DNA of 64,000 bases from positions 17,801 to 81,800 of the forward strand of contig JAPLPE010000016.1 in NCBI GenBank assembly GCA_026400355.1, given 5' to 3'. Under the pieces are notes generated by a model that saw nothing but the letters and a program-made list of their open reading frames with translations, was not told the origin of the DNA and did no database searches. The DNA comes from Rhodobacterales bacterium. Its GTDB lineage: Bacteria; Pseudomonadota; Alphaproteobacteria; Rhodobacterales; Rhodobacteraceae. The translations under genes and the position numbers were made by a program. How positions within the stretch are numbered: the stretch's first letter is position 1; each line of letters opens with the position of its first letter. Shown here piece after piece: positions 55,249 to 63,901 of this stretch.

Positions 55249-55275
55249 CTTATACGTATCAATAATACGTATAAG
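55249..55275. promoter_or_regulatory. Perfect 11-bp inverted repeat (LacI operator) ahead of LacI gene 2
   Basis: CTTATACGTAT (55249-55259) and ATACGTATAAG (55265-55275) are exact reverse complements around CAATA. Each arm holds ATACGTAT. The right arm includes the AAGGA ribosome site of the TTG start at 55284. Binding here, or the RNA hairpin, would silence the gene, so it is probably an autoregulatory operator. Confidence 0.7.
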
Positions 55276-55283
55276 GAATCGCC

Positions 55284-56288
55284 TTGAAAGCCAGACGCGC
55301 GACCCAGAATGATGTGGCCCAACTCGCCGGCGTATCGCAGGCGACTGTCTCCATGGTGCTGAGCGGGGAGCGAGGGGCCATTCCGGCCGAGACTTTCGAG
55401 CGGATTTCGGCGGCGGCACGACAGCTTGGTTACGTGCCCAACCGATTTGCGCAGGCGCTCAAGACCAGCAGAACGATGACGATTGCCTGCATGGTGCCTG
55501 ACATCACCAACCCGTTCTATCCGGCCCTGATGCGCGGCATCCAATCGGTCTCGGAGGCACAGGGCTATGACGTGATTGCTGTCAATACCGATGGTTCGCC
55601 CGAGCGCGAGCGTCATTTCCTCAACTGGTCGCTTCAGGGCCGAGTAGATGGCGTCATCGGTGTGTTCTGGACGCTGCGGGCGGAAGATTTCCGGTCCGTG
55701 GTTGAAGGTGGCGTGCCGGTTGTGAGGATCGAATCCGCGCGAAAGGGGACCGGAGAAATCCCGCTTGACAACATCTATGTCGACAGCCGGGCAGGTTCCT
55801 TTGCGATGGTGCGGTATCTCATCGGCCGGGGTCACCGCCGTATCAGCATGATTGCCGGGCGCGGCGGGCCGCAGGGCGTTCGGGTCGACGGCTACTCTGC
55901 CGCGCTGACAGGATCGGGCGGAATGCCCGATGTGGTTCTGGACGATCAGTTCAACGAAGAGGGCGGCTATCGCGCGGCGCAGGTGATCCTGCAACGGACA
56001 GAGCGGCCGACGGCGATATTTGCGGCGAATGACCTGATGGCCATCGGTGCGCTTCAGGCCTTGAACGACGCCGGCGTCCGAGTGCCCGAAGACATCGCCG
56101 TTGCCGGTTTCGACGACATTTCGGCCGCCCGTCTGGTCAGCCCGCCGCTGACCACGGTCGCACAGTTTCAGCACGAGGTGGGGATCCGGGCAGCCGAGAC
56201 CCTGATGGCGCGGCTCAAGGGCAAGTTCTCCGGAGAGGGGACGGCTGTTGAGATGCCATTCAGCCTGATCGAACGGAAATCGACCTGA
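55284..56288 (+). CDS. LacI-family transcriptional regulator (sugar operon 2)
   Basis: 334 residues from a TTG start with AAGGA 8 bases upstream. The helix-turn-helix is TQNDVAQLAGVSQATVSMVL followed by LGYVPNRFAQALKTSR; the sugar-binding core has VPDITNPFYPALMRGIQSV, DGVIGVFWTLRAEDF, TAIFAANDLMAIGALQAL and DIAVAGFDDISAARLVSPPL. It probably controls the downstream importer and ADP-ribosylglycohydrolase-fold gene. A perfect operator-like repeat overlaps its ribosome site. Confidence 0.92.
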   Translation: MKARRATQNDVAQLAGVSQATVSMVLSGERGAIPAETFERISAAARQLGYVPNRFAQALKTSRTMTIACMVPDITNPFYPALMRGIQSVSEAQGYDVIAVNTDGSPERERHFLNWSLQGRVDGVIGVFWTLRAEDFRSVVEGGVPVVRIESARKGTGEIPLDNIYVDSRAGSFAMVRYLIGRGHRRISMIAGRGGPQGVRVDGYSAALTGSGGMPDVVLDDQFNEEGGYRAAQVILQRTERPTAIFAANDLMAIGALQALNDAGVRVPEDIAVAGFDDISAARLVSPPLTTVAQFQHEVGIRAAETLMARLKGKFSGEGTAVEMPFSLIERKST

Positions 56289-56329
56289 ACAAGGGTCGGC
56301 AACACGAAACAACTGGAGGAGAGACGTCA

Positions 56330-57652
56330 ATGAACAAGACCGCGTGGATATTGTCAGGCACGGCGACGGCGCTGGTCCTGATGGCCCCCCTTGCGATGGC
56401 GCAGGACAAGGCGCCGGTGACATGGTGGTACGAACAGGCCTCGCCCGAGAACCAGGCGAACCTGCAGACGCTTCTGGTGGACCCATTCAACGCTGCCAAT
56501 GCAGGTGATGAACTGAGCATCGACTACCGGGGATCGGAACTTGACAAGCAGTTGCGCGTGGCGATGTTGTCGGGGGACGGGCCGGATGTCGTCTATACGC
56601 CGGGGCCTGCCTATGTGGCCGCTATGGCGGGCGCAGGACAGTTGCTGCCGCTTGACGACTTTGCGGCTAGCCTTGGCTGGAAAGACCGGCTCTTGCCCGT
56701 ATTCCTCGATCTGGGCACCTATGACGGGCATCTTTATGCCCTGCCCAAGACCTATGAGACGCTCGGTCTGTTCTATAACAAGACCTTCTTTGCCGAGAAT
56801 GGCTGGACCCCGCCCACGACGATCCCGGAGCTTGAGGCGCTTGCCGATCAAATGCTGGCCGCAGGGATCGTGCCCTTTGCTGCGGGAAATGCCGACTGGC
56901 GTCCGACGAACGAGCACTATGTCTCGATCATCCTGAACTCCATCGCCGGCCCCGACAACGTGGCCAAGGCGCTCAGGGGCGAGATTCCCTGGACGTCGGA
57001 ACCTTTTGTGAAGGCGGTCGATACGCTCAATGCCTGGTGGCAGAAGGGTTACTTCGGGCCTGACTATTTCTCGCTGACCGGCGAACAGGCCTTTGCGCAG
57101 CTGGCGACCGGTGCTGCGGGTATGGCGCCCACGGGGACCTGGAACTTTGAGAACGTGAACACCTACTTCCCGCCCGCCAATGCCGAACCCGGCTTTGTGG
57201 GGTTCCCGAGCGGTGAAGGCGTGCCGAACCCGATCTATGCGCTGGGGATTGGGTCGACCTTCTCGATTGCGGCCACATCAGAGAACCCTGACGGCGCGGC
57301 AGCGGTCATCGACTATGTATTCAGCAACGAATTCTACGGGGCGATGAATACGGTCTGGCAGGGCGAATGGAACATGCCGCTGCGGGACCTGAGTGGTGTC
57401 ACGCTTGGCGAGGGTGTGCTGCCGCTCTACGGCGAGGCGATGGGTGCGCTAGCCTCGGCAGTCAACGCAAACCAGTATGGCTATACGACCTGGACATTCT
57501 TTCCGCCTGCAACGGACAGCTATATCGTGAGCGGGATCGAAGAAGTCTGGCTTGGCTCGATCACGACGCAGGATTTCCTGACGCAGCTTGATGCGACGTT
57601 CCAGCAGGAACTATCCGAAGGTAAGGTGCCCACAATCCCGCCACGCGGGTAG
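56330..57652 (+). CDS. Sugar ABC importer binding protein (sugar operon 2)
   Basis: 440 residues with a Sec signal (ILSGTATALVLMAPLAMAQD). The mature part has APVTWWYEQASPENQANLQT, GDGPDVVYTPGPAYVAAMAG, HLYALPKTYETLGLFYNKTF and GAAGMAPTGTWNFENVN, typical of family 1 sugar-binding proteins. The start follows ACTGGAGGAGAGACGTCA. The aromatic-rich start of the mature protein may contact the sugar. The ligand is unknown. Confidence 0.9.
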   Translation: MNKTAWILSGTATALVLMAPLAMAQDKAPVTWWYEQASPENQANLQTLLVDPFNAANAGDELSIDYRGSELDKQLRVAMLSGDGPDVVYTPGPAYVAAMAGAGQLLPLDDFAASLGWKDRLLPVFLDLGTYDGHLYALPKTYETLGLFYNKTFFAENGWTPPTTIPELEALADQMLAAGIVPFAAGNADWRPTNEHYVSIILNSIAGPDNVAKALRGEIPWTSEPFVKAVDTLNAWWQKGYFGPDYFSLTGEQAFAQLATGAAGMAPTGTWNFENVNTYFPPANAEPGFVGFPSGEGVPNPIYALGIGSTFSIAATSENPDGAAAVIDYVFSNEFYGAMNTVWQGEWNMPLRDLSGVTLGEGVLPLYGEAMGALASAVNANQYGYTTWTFFPPATDSYIVSGIEEVWLGSITTQDFLTQLDATFQQELSEGKVPTIPPRG

Positions 57653-57667
57653 TGCGCACGCCTTGGG

Positions 57668-57691
57668 GGTGGCGGTTGTCCCGCCGTCACC
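57668..57691 (+). promoter_or_regulatory. Intercistronic hairpin after the binding-protein gene
   Basis: GGTGGCGG-TTGTC-CCGCC, extended by wobble pairs and GTCACC, forms a hairpin between the binding-protein stop and the permease start, mirroring the stronger one in sugar operon 1 (32665-32693). Confidence 0.4.
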
Positions 57692-57731
57692 TCTGACCCA
57701 ATGCAGATTTCAACCGGTACAGGAGGCGGCA

Positions 57732-58577
57732 TTGCACAGACTGTTCCTTTTGCCGACCCTTCTGATCAATGTGGTCGTCATCCTGATCCCGGCCTGCCTG
57801 ACGATTGCGTTGGCCTTCTTCAACTGGGACGGCATGTCGACCCCGCATTTCATCGGGTTTGGCAATTTCGTGATGCTCTGGAACGACCGCATCTTCTGGC
57901 GGGCGCTTGAGAACAACATCATCTGGACGGGGATTTTCCTGACCATCCCGATTGCGATGGGTCTTCTTGCCGCCACCATGTTGCTTGTCGCGCGGCGCGG
58001 AGGGACGTTCTTTCAGGTGATATACTTCCTGCCGGTGGTGATCGCGACCGTCATAACGGCGCGGATCTGGCAAGGTATGATCTACAGCCCGGTGACGGGG
58101 GTGTTCGGCTATCTCCAGAACCTTGGCCTGCCCTTGGTGAATCCGCTGTCCAAGCCTTCCATGGCGCTTTATGGCGTGGCGACAGTGGACCTCTGGCACT
58201 GGTGGGGCTTTCTTTGCGTCATCTTCTTCGCGGCCCTCCGTCAGGTGCCGCAGGAGCAGATCGAGGCCGCGCGGATCGAAGGCGCCACCTTCTGGCAGAT
58301 GATGCGCTATGTCCTTTTGCCGGGCATCCGGCCGACCATCATCCTGATGATGATCATGACAGTGATCTGGTCGTTCCTCGTGTTTGACTTTGTCTACATC
58401 CTGACGCAGGGCGGACCCGCGTTTTCAAGCGAGGTTCTGTCGACGCTGGCCTACCGCAAGGCATTCTATGACCTGAACGTCGGTCAGGCCGCTGCCGCGT
58501 CGATCATCATCAGCCTTTTCGGTCTGGTCGCCACCTACTTCTACATCCGCGTGCAGTCGAAGGAAGGCGAGCAATGA
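57732..58577 (+). CDS. Sugar ABC permease 1 (operon 2, MalF type)
   Basis: 281 residues from the TTG at 57732, placed by GGAGG five bases upstream. Longer frames exist but lack LacI-type or permease features. It has six helices (LLPTLLINVVVILIPACLTI first) and the EAA loop IEAARIEGATFWQMMRYVLL followed by PGIRPTIILMMIMTVI. It overlaps permease 2 by four bases. Confidence 0.88.
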   Translation: MHRLFLLPTLLINVVVILIPACLTIALAFFNWDGMSTPHFIGFGNFVMLWNDRIFWRALENNIIWTGIFLTIPIAMGLLAATMLLVARRGGTFFQVIYFLPVVIATVITARIWQGMIYSPVTGVFGYLQNLGLPLVNPLSKPSMALYGVATVDLWHWWGFLCVIFFAALRQVPQEQIEAARIEGATFWQMMRYVLLPGIRPTIILMMIMTVIWSFLVFDFVYILTQGGPAFSSEVLSTLAYRKAFYDLNVGQAAAASIIISLFGLVATYFYIRVQSKEGEQ

Positions 58578-59407
58578 GCCTGATCGAATCCCGGCTGACG
58601 CTGACCATCACTTACATCGTGCTGGGAGTGCTGACCTTCATCACGCTGTTTCCCATCGCTCTTCTGATCCTCAACTCGGTCAAATCCGCGCCCGAGATCG
58701 TGCAGAACCCGCTGGCGATGCCCGAGTCCCTGCGCTGGGACAACTTCACCCGGGCGTGGGACGATGCCCGGTTTCCCACGACGCTGATGAATTCGGCGAA
58801 GCTGACGGCCCTGACCATCCTGCTTGTCTGTACCACCGGGTCATTGACCGCCTATGTGCTCGCGCGGAAGAAGGTGGCGTCATGGAAGATCGTGACCTTC
58901 TACCTTCTGGCCACGACGACCGCGCCGATCCAGTTGTTCCTGTTCCCGCTTTACTTCGGCTTTGCCCGGCTCGGCCTCATCAACAACATCTTCGCGGTGG
59001 CGCTGGTCTATACGGCGATCTGGTCGCCCTTTGCGGTCATGCTATTGCGGACCTACTTCCTTGCCATTCCCCGGGAGCTTGAAGAAGCGGCGCTCGTGGA
59101 TGGTGCGACCCCCTGGCAGGTCTTTGCCAAGGTGATGCTGCCGATGGCATCGCCCGGTATCCTGACGGTGGCGCTCATCATCGGGCTCTACTCGTGGAAC
59201 GAATTCCTGATCGCCACGACCTTTCTCCAGCAACAGGACCAGATGACCGCCGTGGTCTCGTTCTTTCTGCTCTCGGGCCAGTATTCCTCGGACTGGGGGG
59301 AAATCATGGCCGCCGCCCTGATCATCGTCCTGCCCGTCGTCGTCCTCTTCGTCGCCTTGCAACGCCGCTTCATCGAAGGCATGGCGGGCGGCTCTGTGAA
59401 AGGCTGA
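58574..59407 (+). CDS. Sugar ABC permease 2 (operon 2, MalG type)
   Basis: 277 residues, six helices, with TLTITYIVLGVLTFITLFPI at the start and the EAA loop LEEAALVDGATPWQVFAKVM followed by LPMASPGILTVALIIGLYSW (the WNEFLIA segment is a family mark). It begins at an ATG overlapping the permease 1 stop and ends 4 bp before the next gene. Confidence 0.92.
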   Translation: MSLIESRLTLTITYIVLGVLTFITLFPIALLILNSVKSAPEIVQNPLAMPESLRWDNFTRAWDDARFPTTLMNSAKLTALTILLVCTTGSLTAYVLARKKVASWKIVTFYLLATTTAPIQLFLFPLYFGFARLGLINNIFAVALVYTAIWSPFAVMLLRTYFLAIPRELEEAALVDGATPWQVFAKVMLPMASPGILTVALIIGLYSWNEFLIATTFLQQQDQMTAVVSFFLLSGQYSSDWGEIMAAALIIVLPVVVLFVALQRRFIEGMAGGSVKG

Positions 59408-59411
59408 AATC

Positions 59412-61550
59412 ATGACTACCGCTGCCATCTCCCCTGCCGTGCCGAATGACTATCTGACCCGCGTCTATGCCGGCGTGCTGGGCAAGCTGATCGGGGTCTA
59501 TCTGGGCCGCCCGTTCGAAGGCTGGACTTATCAGCGGATCATTCAGGAACTGGGGCCGATAAACTACTATGTCCACGAACGGCTGAACCAGCCTCTGGTC
59601 GTCACTGACGACGACGTGGCTGGGACCTTTACCTTCATCCGCGCGCTTGAGGATTACGGGATCAGCGCAGACCTGAGTGCCGAGGATATCGGCAAGGCCT
59701 GGCTGAACTACATCATCGAGGAGCGCACGATCCTGTGGTGGGGCGGAAACGGCAATTCGACCGAGCATACCGCCTGGCTGAACCTGAAGAAGGGTATTCC
59801 GGCACCCGCAAGCGGGTCCATTGCCGCCAATGGCACAACCGTCGCCGAACAGATCGGGGCGCAGATATTCATTGACGGCTGGGCCATGGTCGCGCCGAAC
59901 CAGCCGGAACTTGCCGCCAAACTTGCAGGCCGCGCGGGCAGTGTGAGCCATGACGGGGAAAGCGTGTATGCCGCCCAGCTTTGGGCGGCGATGGAGGCTG
60001 AAGCGTTTCGGTCAGCCGATATCAACCATCTGCTGGATGTCGGGCTGAGGCAGATTCCCAAGGAGTCGCTGATCGCAAAGCTGATCGCCGATATCCGCAC
60101 CTGGCACAAAGCCAACCCGAACTGGCTGACCACACGGCAACTTATCGAAGACAACTATGGCTACGACAAATTTCCCGGGAACTGCCACGTTGTCCCGAAC
60201 CATGCGTTGATGGTGATGTCGGTGCTTTATGCGCCGGACGATTTCCAGAAGGCCCAGATGATCGTCAATACCTCGGGCTGGGACACGGACTGCAACGCGG
60301 GCAACGTGGGTTGCCTCATGGGGATCATGCTGGGGCTTGAAGGGATCGACGCCGGGGCCGATTTCCGCGGGCCGATTGCGGACCGTCTGCTGATATCGTC
60401 CGCCGATGGCGGGTCGTCGATCAATGACGCGGTGCGGACGGCCTATTACATCACCTCGCTGGGCAGCCAGCTTGCCGGTGGTCAGGCATTGGCCGCGCCC
60501 AAGAACGGGGCGCAATTCCACTTTTCCCTGCCCGGTTCGCGGCAGGGGTTCCGGGCGAGCGAGGGAAGCGGGCTGAATGTGCCGGTTGTCGGCAACACCG
60601 ACCAGCAACTGACTGTGACTTACGTAAGGCTTTCCCCAGGTCAGGCAGCTGTTGTGACGACACCGACATTCTCGCCGCCTGAAATGCTGAACATGCGGAC
60701 CTATGACCTGATGGCCTGTCCGCTGGTCTATCCCGGTCAACGGGTGCAGGTCGCTGTATCCGCAGACGGTGCCAACCGAGGGGCCGTTTCCGCCGCGATC
60801 CGCCTGCGCGTTTATGATGCGCAGGACCGGTTGGCGGATGTCGATGGCCCGGCGCTCACGCTGGAACCGGGAAAGAGCGAAGTCCTTGAATGGACGCTGC
60901 CCGAATTCGACGGCCAGCCCATCGCAGAAATCGGGATTGCCCTGACCGCCACCGGTGCCGTGGCTGAAGGGACGGTGCGGGTGGATTGTCTGCGCTGGAA
61001 CGGCACGCCGCAGATGACCCTGCGCCGCCCGCCGACCGGCATTCTGAACCATCGCAACCGTGCAGTCGAAGGAGCCGATTTCTGGCGCATGGCCTGGGTG
61101 AATGGGGCGAGCATCTTTTCCAAACGCTTCCCCCCGGATTTTCGCATCTCGCAGGACAAGGGCGAGGGCATCATCCTGCACGGCACGCGGGAATGGACGG
61201 ACTATCAGGTTTCGAGCGAGGTGACGCTGAACCTTGGCACCTATGGCGGGATCGCGGTGCGGGCACAGGGATTGCGGCGGTACTATGCGGCAAGACTGGT
61301 CCGCAAGGGTGCGTTCGAGATCGTCATGGTCCGGGACGAAGTGACAACCGTTCTGGCCGAGACGCCGTTCAACGTTGTGCTGGAGCAACCTGTCGCCATG
61401 ACGGTGAGCGTTCAGGGGGACTTGATCTCAGCGACAGCAGGAACCACCACGATCACGGCAAATGACGGTACATTTGCCAACGGGGCGATCGGCCTTCTGG
61501 TGCATGAAGGTGCGCTGTCTACGGAAACCGTTCGGGTCGGACCGGTCTGA
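59412..61550 (+). CDS. ADP-ribosylglycohydrolase-fold hydrolase with C-terminal lectin-like domain
   Basis: 712 residues, no signal peptide, so cytoplasmic. The N-terminal ~450 residues have the DraG/ARH metal motifs intact: TDDDVAGTF (65-73) and WDTDCNAGNVG (290-300). ARH-fold enzymes cut N- or O-glycosidic ribose bonds. The C-terminal ~150 residues (FWRMAWVNGASIFSKRFPPD, TDYQVSSEVTLNLGTYGGIA, VRAQGLRRYYAARLVRKG) look like a lectin-like/DUF1080-type beta sandwich. It lies within a sugar importer operon, so its substrate is probably an imported nucleoside, ADP-ribose-like compound or other glycoside, not protein. That is inference from context. Confidence 0.85.
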   Translation: MTTAAISPAVPNDYLTRVYAGVLGKLIGVYLGRPFEGWTYQRIIQELGPINYYVHERLNQPLVVTDDDVAGTFTFIRALEDYGISADLSAEDIGKAWLNYIIEERTILWWGGNGNSTEHTAWLNLKKGIPAPASGSIAANGTTVAEQIGAQIFIDGWAMVAPNQPELAAKLAGRAGSVSHDGESVYAAQLWAAMEAEAFRSADINHLLDVGLRQIPKESLIAKLIADIRTWHKANPNWLTTRQLIEDNYGYDKFPGNCHVVPNHALMVMSVLYAPDDFQKAQMIVNTSGWDTDCNAGNVGCLMGIMLGLEGIDAGADFRGPIADRLLISSADGGSSINDAVRTAYYITSLGSQLAGGQALAAPKNGAQFHFSLPGSRQGFRASEGSGLNVPVVGNTDQQLTVTYVRLSPGQAAVVTTPTFSPPEMLNMRTYDLMACPLVYPGQRVQVAVSADGANRGAVSAAIRLRVYDAQDRLADVDGPALTLEPGKSEVLEWTLPEFDGQPIAEIGIALTATGAVAEGTVRVDCLRWNGTPQMTLRRPPTGILNHRNRAVEGADFWRMAWVNGASIFSKRFPPDFRISQDKGEGIILHGTREWTDYQVSSEVTLNLGTYGGIAVRAQGLRRYYAARLVRKGAFEIVMVRDEVTTVLAETPFNVVLEQPVAMTVSVQGDLISATAGTTTITANDGTFANGAIGLLVHEGALSTETVRVGPV

Positions 61551-62635
61551 TGGCGTCGGTCGATATCGAAAGCGTCACCAAGAACTATGGCCTACAGCAG
61601 GTCCTCCATGGCGTGTCGGTCGATATTCCAGACGGCGCGTTTGTGGTGTTGGTCGGCCCGTCCGGCTGCGGCAAGTCCACATTGCTGCGCATGATTGCCG
61701 GACTTGAACCGATCAGCGGTGGCACGATCCGGATTGGTGGCACGGTCGTGAACGACCTGCCGCCCAAGGACCGCGATATCTCGATGGTGTTTCAGAACTA
61801 CGCGCTTTATCCGCATATGACGGTCGCCGAGAACATGGCATTTTCACTGACGCTTGCGGGGGCGACAAAGGCCGACAAGGCCCGAGAAGTGGCACGGGCC
61901 GCTGAGATTCTGGGCCTGACCCCGCTTTTGGGCCGTTATCCCCGTCAGCTTTCGGGCGGGCAAAGGCAGCGAGTTGCAATGGGCCGGTCCATCGTTCGCA
62001 ATCCGAAAGTCTTTCTGTTCGACGAGCCACTGTCCAATCTTGATGCCAAGTTGCGCGTGGCCATGCGGGCCGAAATCAAAGCCCTGCACCAGCGCCTGAA
62101 GACCACGACGATCTATGTGACGCATGATCAGGTTGAGGCGATGACGATGGCCGACAAGATCGTCGTGCTGAACGACGGTCGGGTCGAACAGATCGGAACT
62201 CCGCTCGACCTATATGACCGGCCGGACAATACCTTTGTGGCGGCCTTCATCGGGTCACCGTCCATGAACATGATCGAGGGTGTCCTGCGTCGGGTCGGGG
62301 ATGCAGCACAAGTCGTCACAGCAGATGGGACCCCCCTGCCTGTCAACCGGCATCACGCAGCCTCTGATGGGACTCGCGTGATTTACGGCTTGCGCCCGGA
62401 ACATATGATATTGTCCGATTCTGCCTCTGGCCTTGCAGCGCGGATCAACGTGGTGGAGCCGACCGGGTCGGAAACGCATGTTCTGGTCGACTTGGCGGGG
62501 ACACAAATCAATGCCGTATTCCGCGAAAGGATTGCCGACACGCCGGGAGCCATGCTGCATCTCCTGCCCGATTCAGGCAAGGTAAGCCTGTTTGATGCCG
62601 TAACCCGGCGGCGGATCGATGTGTTGAGGAAGTGA
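61550..62635 (+). CDS. Sugar ABC importer ATPase (MsmK/UgpC type, operon 2)
   Basis: 361 residues with Walker A GPSGCGKSTLL, Q loop MVFQNYALYPHM, signature LSGGQRQRVAMGRSI, Walker B VFLFDEPLSNLDA, H loop VTHDQVEAMTMADK and a TOBE domain (YGLRPEHMILSDSASG). It overlaps the ADP-ribosylglycohydrolase-fold gene (TGATG) and ends the operon. It is clearly a paralogue of the ATPase at 36447-37544. Confidence 0.93.
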   Translation: MASVDIESVTKNYGLQQVLHGVSVDIPDGAFVVLVGPSGCGKSTLLRMIAGLEPISGGTIRIGGTVVNDLPPKDRDISMVFQNYALYPHMTVAENMAFSLTLAGATKADKAREVARAAEILGLTPLLGRYPRQLSGGQRQRVAMGRSIVRNPKVFLFDEPLSNLDAKLRVAMRAEIKALHQRLKTTTIYVTHDQVEAMTMADKIVVLNDGRVEQIGTPLDLYDRPDNTFVAAFIGSPSMNMIEGVLRRVGDAAQVVTADGTPLPVNRHHAASDGTRVIYGLRPEHMILSDSASGLAARINVVEPTGSETHVLVDLAGTQINAVFRERIADTPGAMLHLLPDSGKVSLFDAVTRRRIDVLRK

Positions 62636-62717
62636 AGCTGCAAAGGCGGAGGTGGTTGGGCTAGTCTGAGCAGATTCCGGGCGCCTCTACGGTTTGTGTG
62701 CGGATGGCCAGATGGCT

Positions 62718-62942
62718 TCAGCCATATGATGAGGTGCTTGCGCTAAGGACATTGCCCCAAGCGAGCACATCGTTCCCCAGCATGAACAGCCAGTGCAGGA
62801 TGTCGATGATGACCCAGTTTTCTACCGGCTTGTTGCCGACGCGGCGATAGATGTAGATCACCCGCATGTCAGCGGGCTTGTCGGTGCCGGGCAATCCCGT
62901 GAAGACTCCCTTGTGGGTAAGGGTAAGGGTCAGGCTTGGCAT
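62718..62942 (-). pseudogene. C-terminal remnant of a SnoaL-like (NTF2-fold) gene
   Basis: SLTLTLTHKGVFTGLPGTDK, ADMRVIYIYRRVGNKPVENW and VIIDILHWLFMLGNDVLAWG are typical of the end of SnoaL-like/NTF2-fold proteins (MRVIDIYR, ENWVxIDxLH). Its start is lost where an IS3 ghost begins (about 62942). Function of the lost parent is unknown. Confidence 0.55.
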
Positions 62943-63515
62943 GCAGAAGAAGCCGCCGAAATGGCCTCTCGCTCAAGCAGGAAGTGCAGGCGGCGATAGC
63001 CGAAACAGCGCCGCTCTGACGACAGTTCGCGGAATCGGCGTCGCAACCCGGCGTCGTCCGGTCGGCTGGATCGGTACCGATGGACGCGCGGGTCAATGCC
63101 CACCAGACGGCAGGCGCGGCGATGAGAATAACCTTTCTTGGACATGGCCCAGGTCACGGCATTCGTCCTTGGCCCCGGGCTTCGGGAGCGTCGGCGGGCT
63201 CACTCGGACCAGTGGCGTTCACCTGCCTCCATTCCAAGCATCTCGCGCAAGGTCGAGACATCCATCATCTACTCGGCCAGCAGCTACTTCAGCCGGGCGT
63301 TCTCATCCTCAAGCGGTTTCAACCGCGCCGCAATTGTCTCTCGGACCAATGGCGCAACAATGGTGGCCCTCACTGATTTCCATGCCGCCAAACTTGGGGC
63401 GCCGGTTCAGAACGTCGCATCGCTGATCCCGTGCCGGCGGCACAACTCAGCCGCTCTCAGCCCCGCCAGCGTCGTCGGGAAGCAGCGCCGCACGGCAAAG
63501 CGCAAACGCATCGTG
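62943..63515 (-). mobile_element. Decayed IS3-type element (OrfA and OrfB pieces)
   Basis: OrfA pieces (63515 towards 63240 on the minus strand) include RAAELCRRHGISDATF and, after a shift, LEDENARLK and MMDVSTLREMLGME, with two stop codons inside. OrfB follows (62943-63157): KKGYSHRRACRLVGIDPRV, LRRRFRELSSERRCFGYRRL and HFLLERE. The catalytic DDE part of OrfB is missing and is replaced by the SnoaL-like remnant. No terminal repeats were identified. Confidence 0.65.
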
Positions 63516-63901
63516 AGACCATGACTTGATAAAGCGCAAACTAGCGGAAGTTGCGCGGGCCATTCCCCTATTTCGGCGCCCTACTTGGACACGGCCGAGC
63601 GAGGCGTTGGCGGTGTTTGGTCTTTGTGATCTAATCCTTGATCACCAACCGAACTGCTATTGCTGGATCGTCGTGACAAACAGGCACCAAGAAACAGGGC
63701 GGTTACGCTCCATTCCACACCATTCCAGAGCCAACTGGGGATATGGCGGGGCCTGAATCTACGCCTATCTCGGCAAGCAAATGGAAGACAGATCTTCTTG
63801 CGGTTTGCCTGGCGGAGGGTACGGGACTTCGGGCGAACCATCAGTGGCAGCAGGGGGAAGCGGGCAGCAGTGAGTTGACTGCCACCCGCCCTTGAAGCTC
63901 A
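63516..63901. other. No gene recognised
   Basis: Spacer between the IS3 ghost and the partial gene at the window end. Only short, unconvincing frames are present. Confidence 0.4.

Noticed and set aside
55242..56486. 414-codon minus-strand frame over the LacI gene
   Set aside because: Shadow of the LacI gene; the plus-strand frame has a helix-turn-helix and normal domain order.
60012..61388. 458-codon minus-strand frame
   Set aside because: Antisense shadow of the ADP-ribosylglycohydrolase-fold gene; rich in Arg, His and Pro with no family features.
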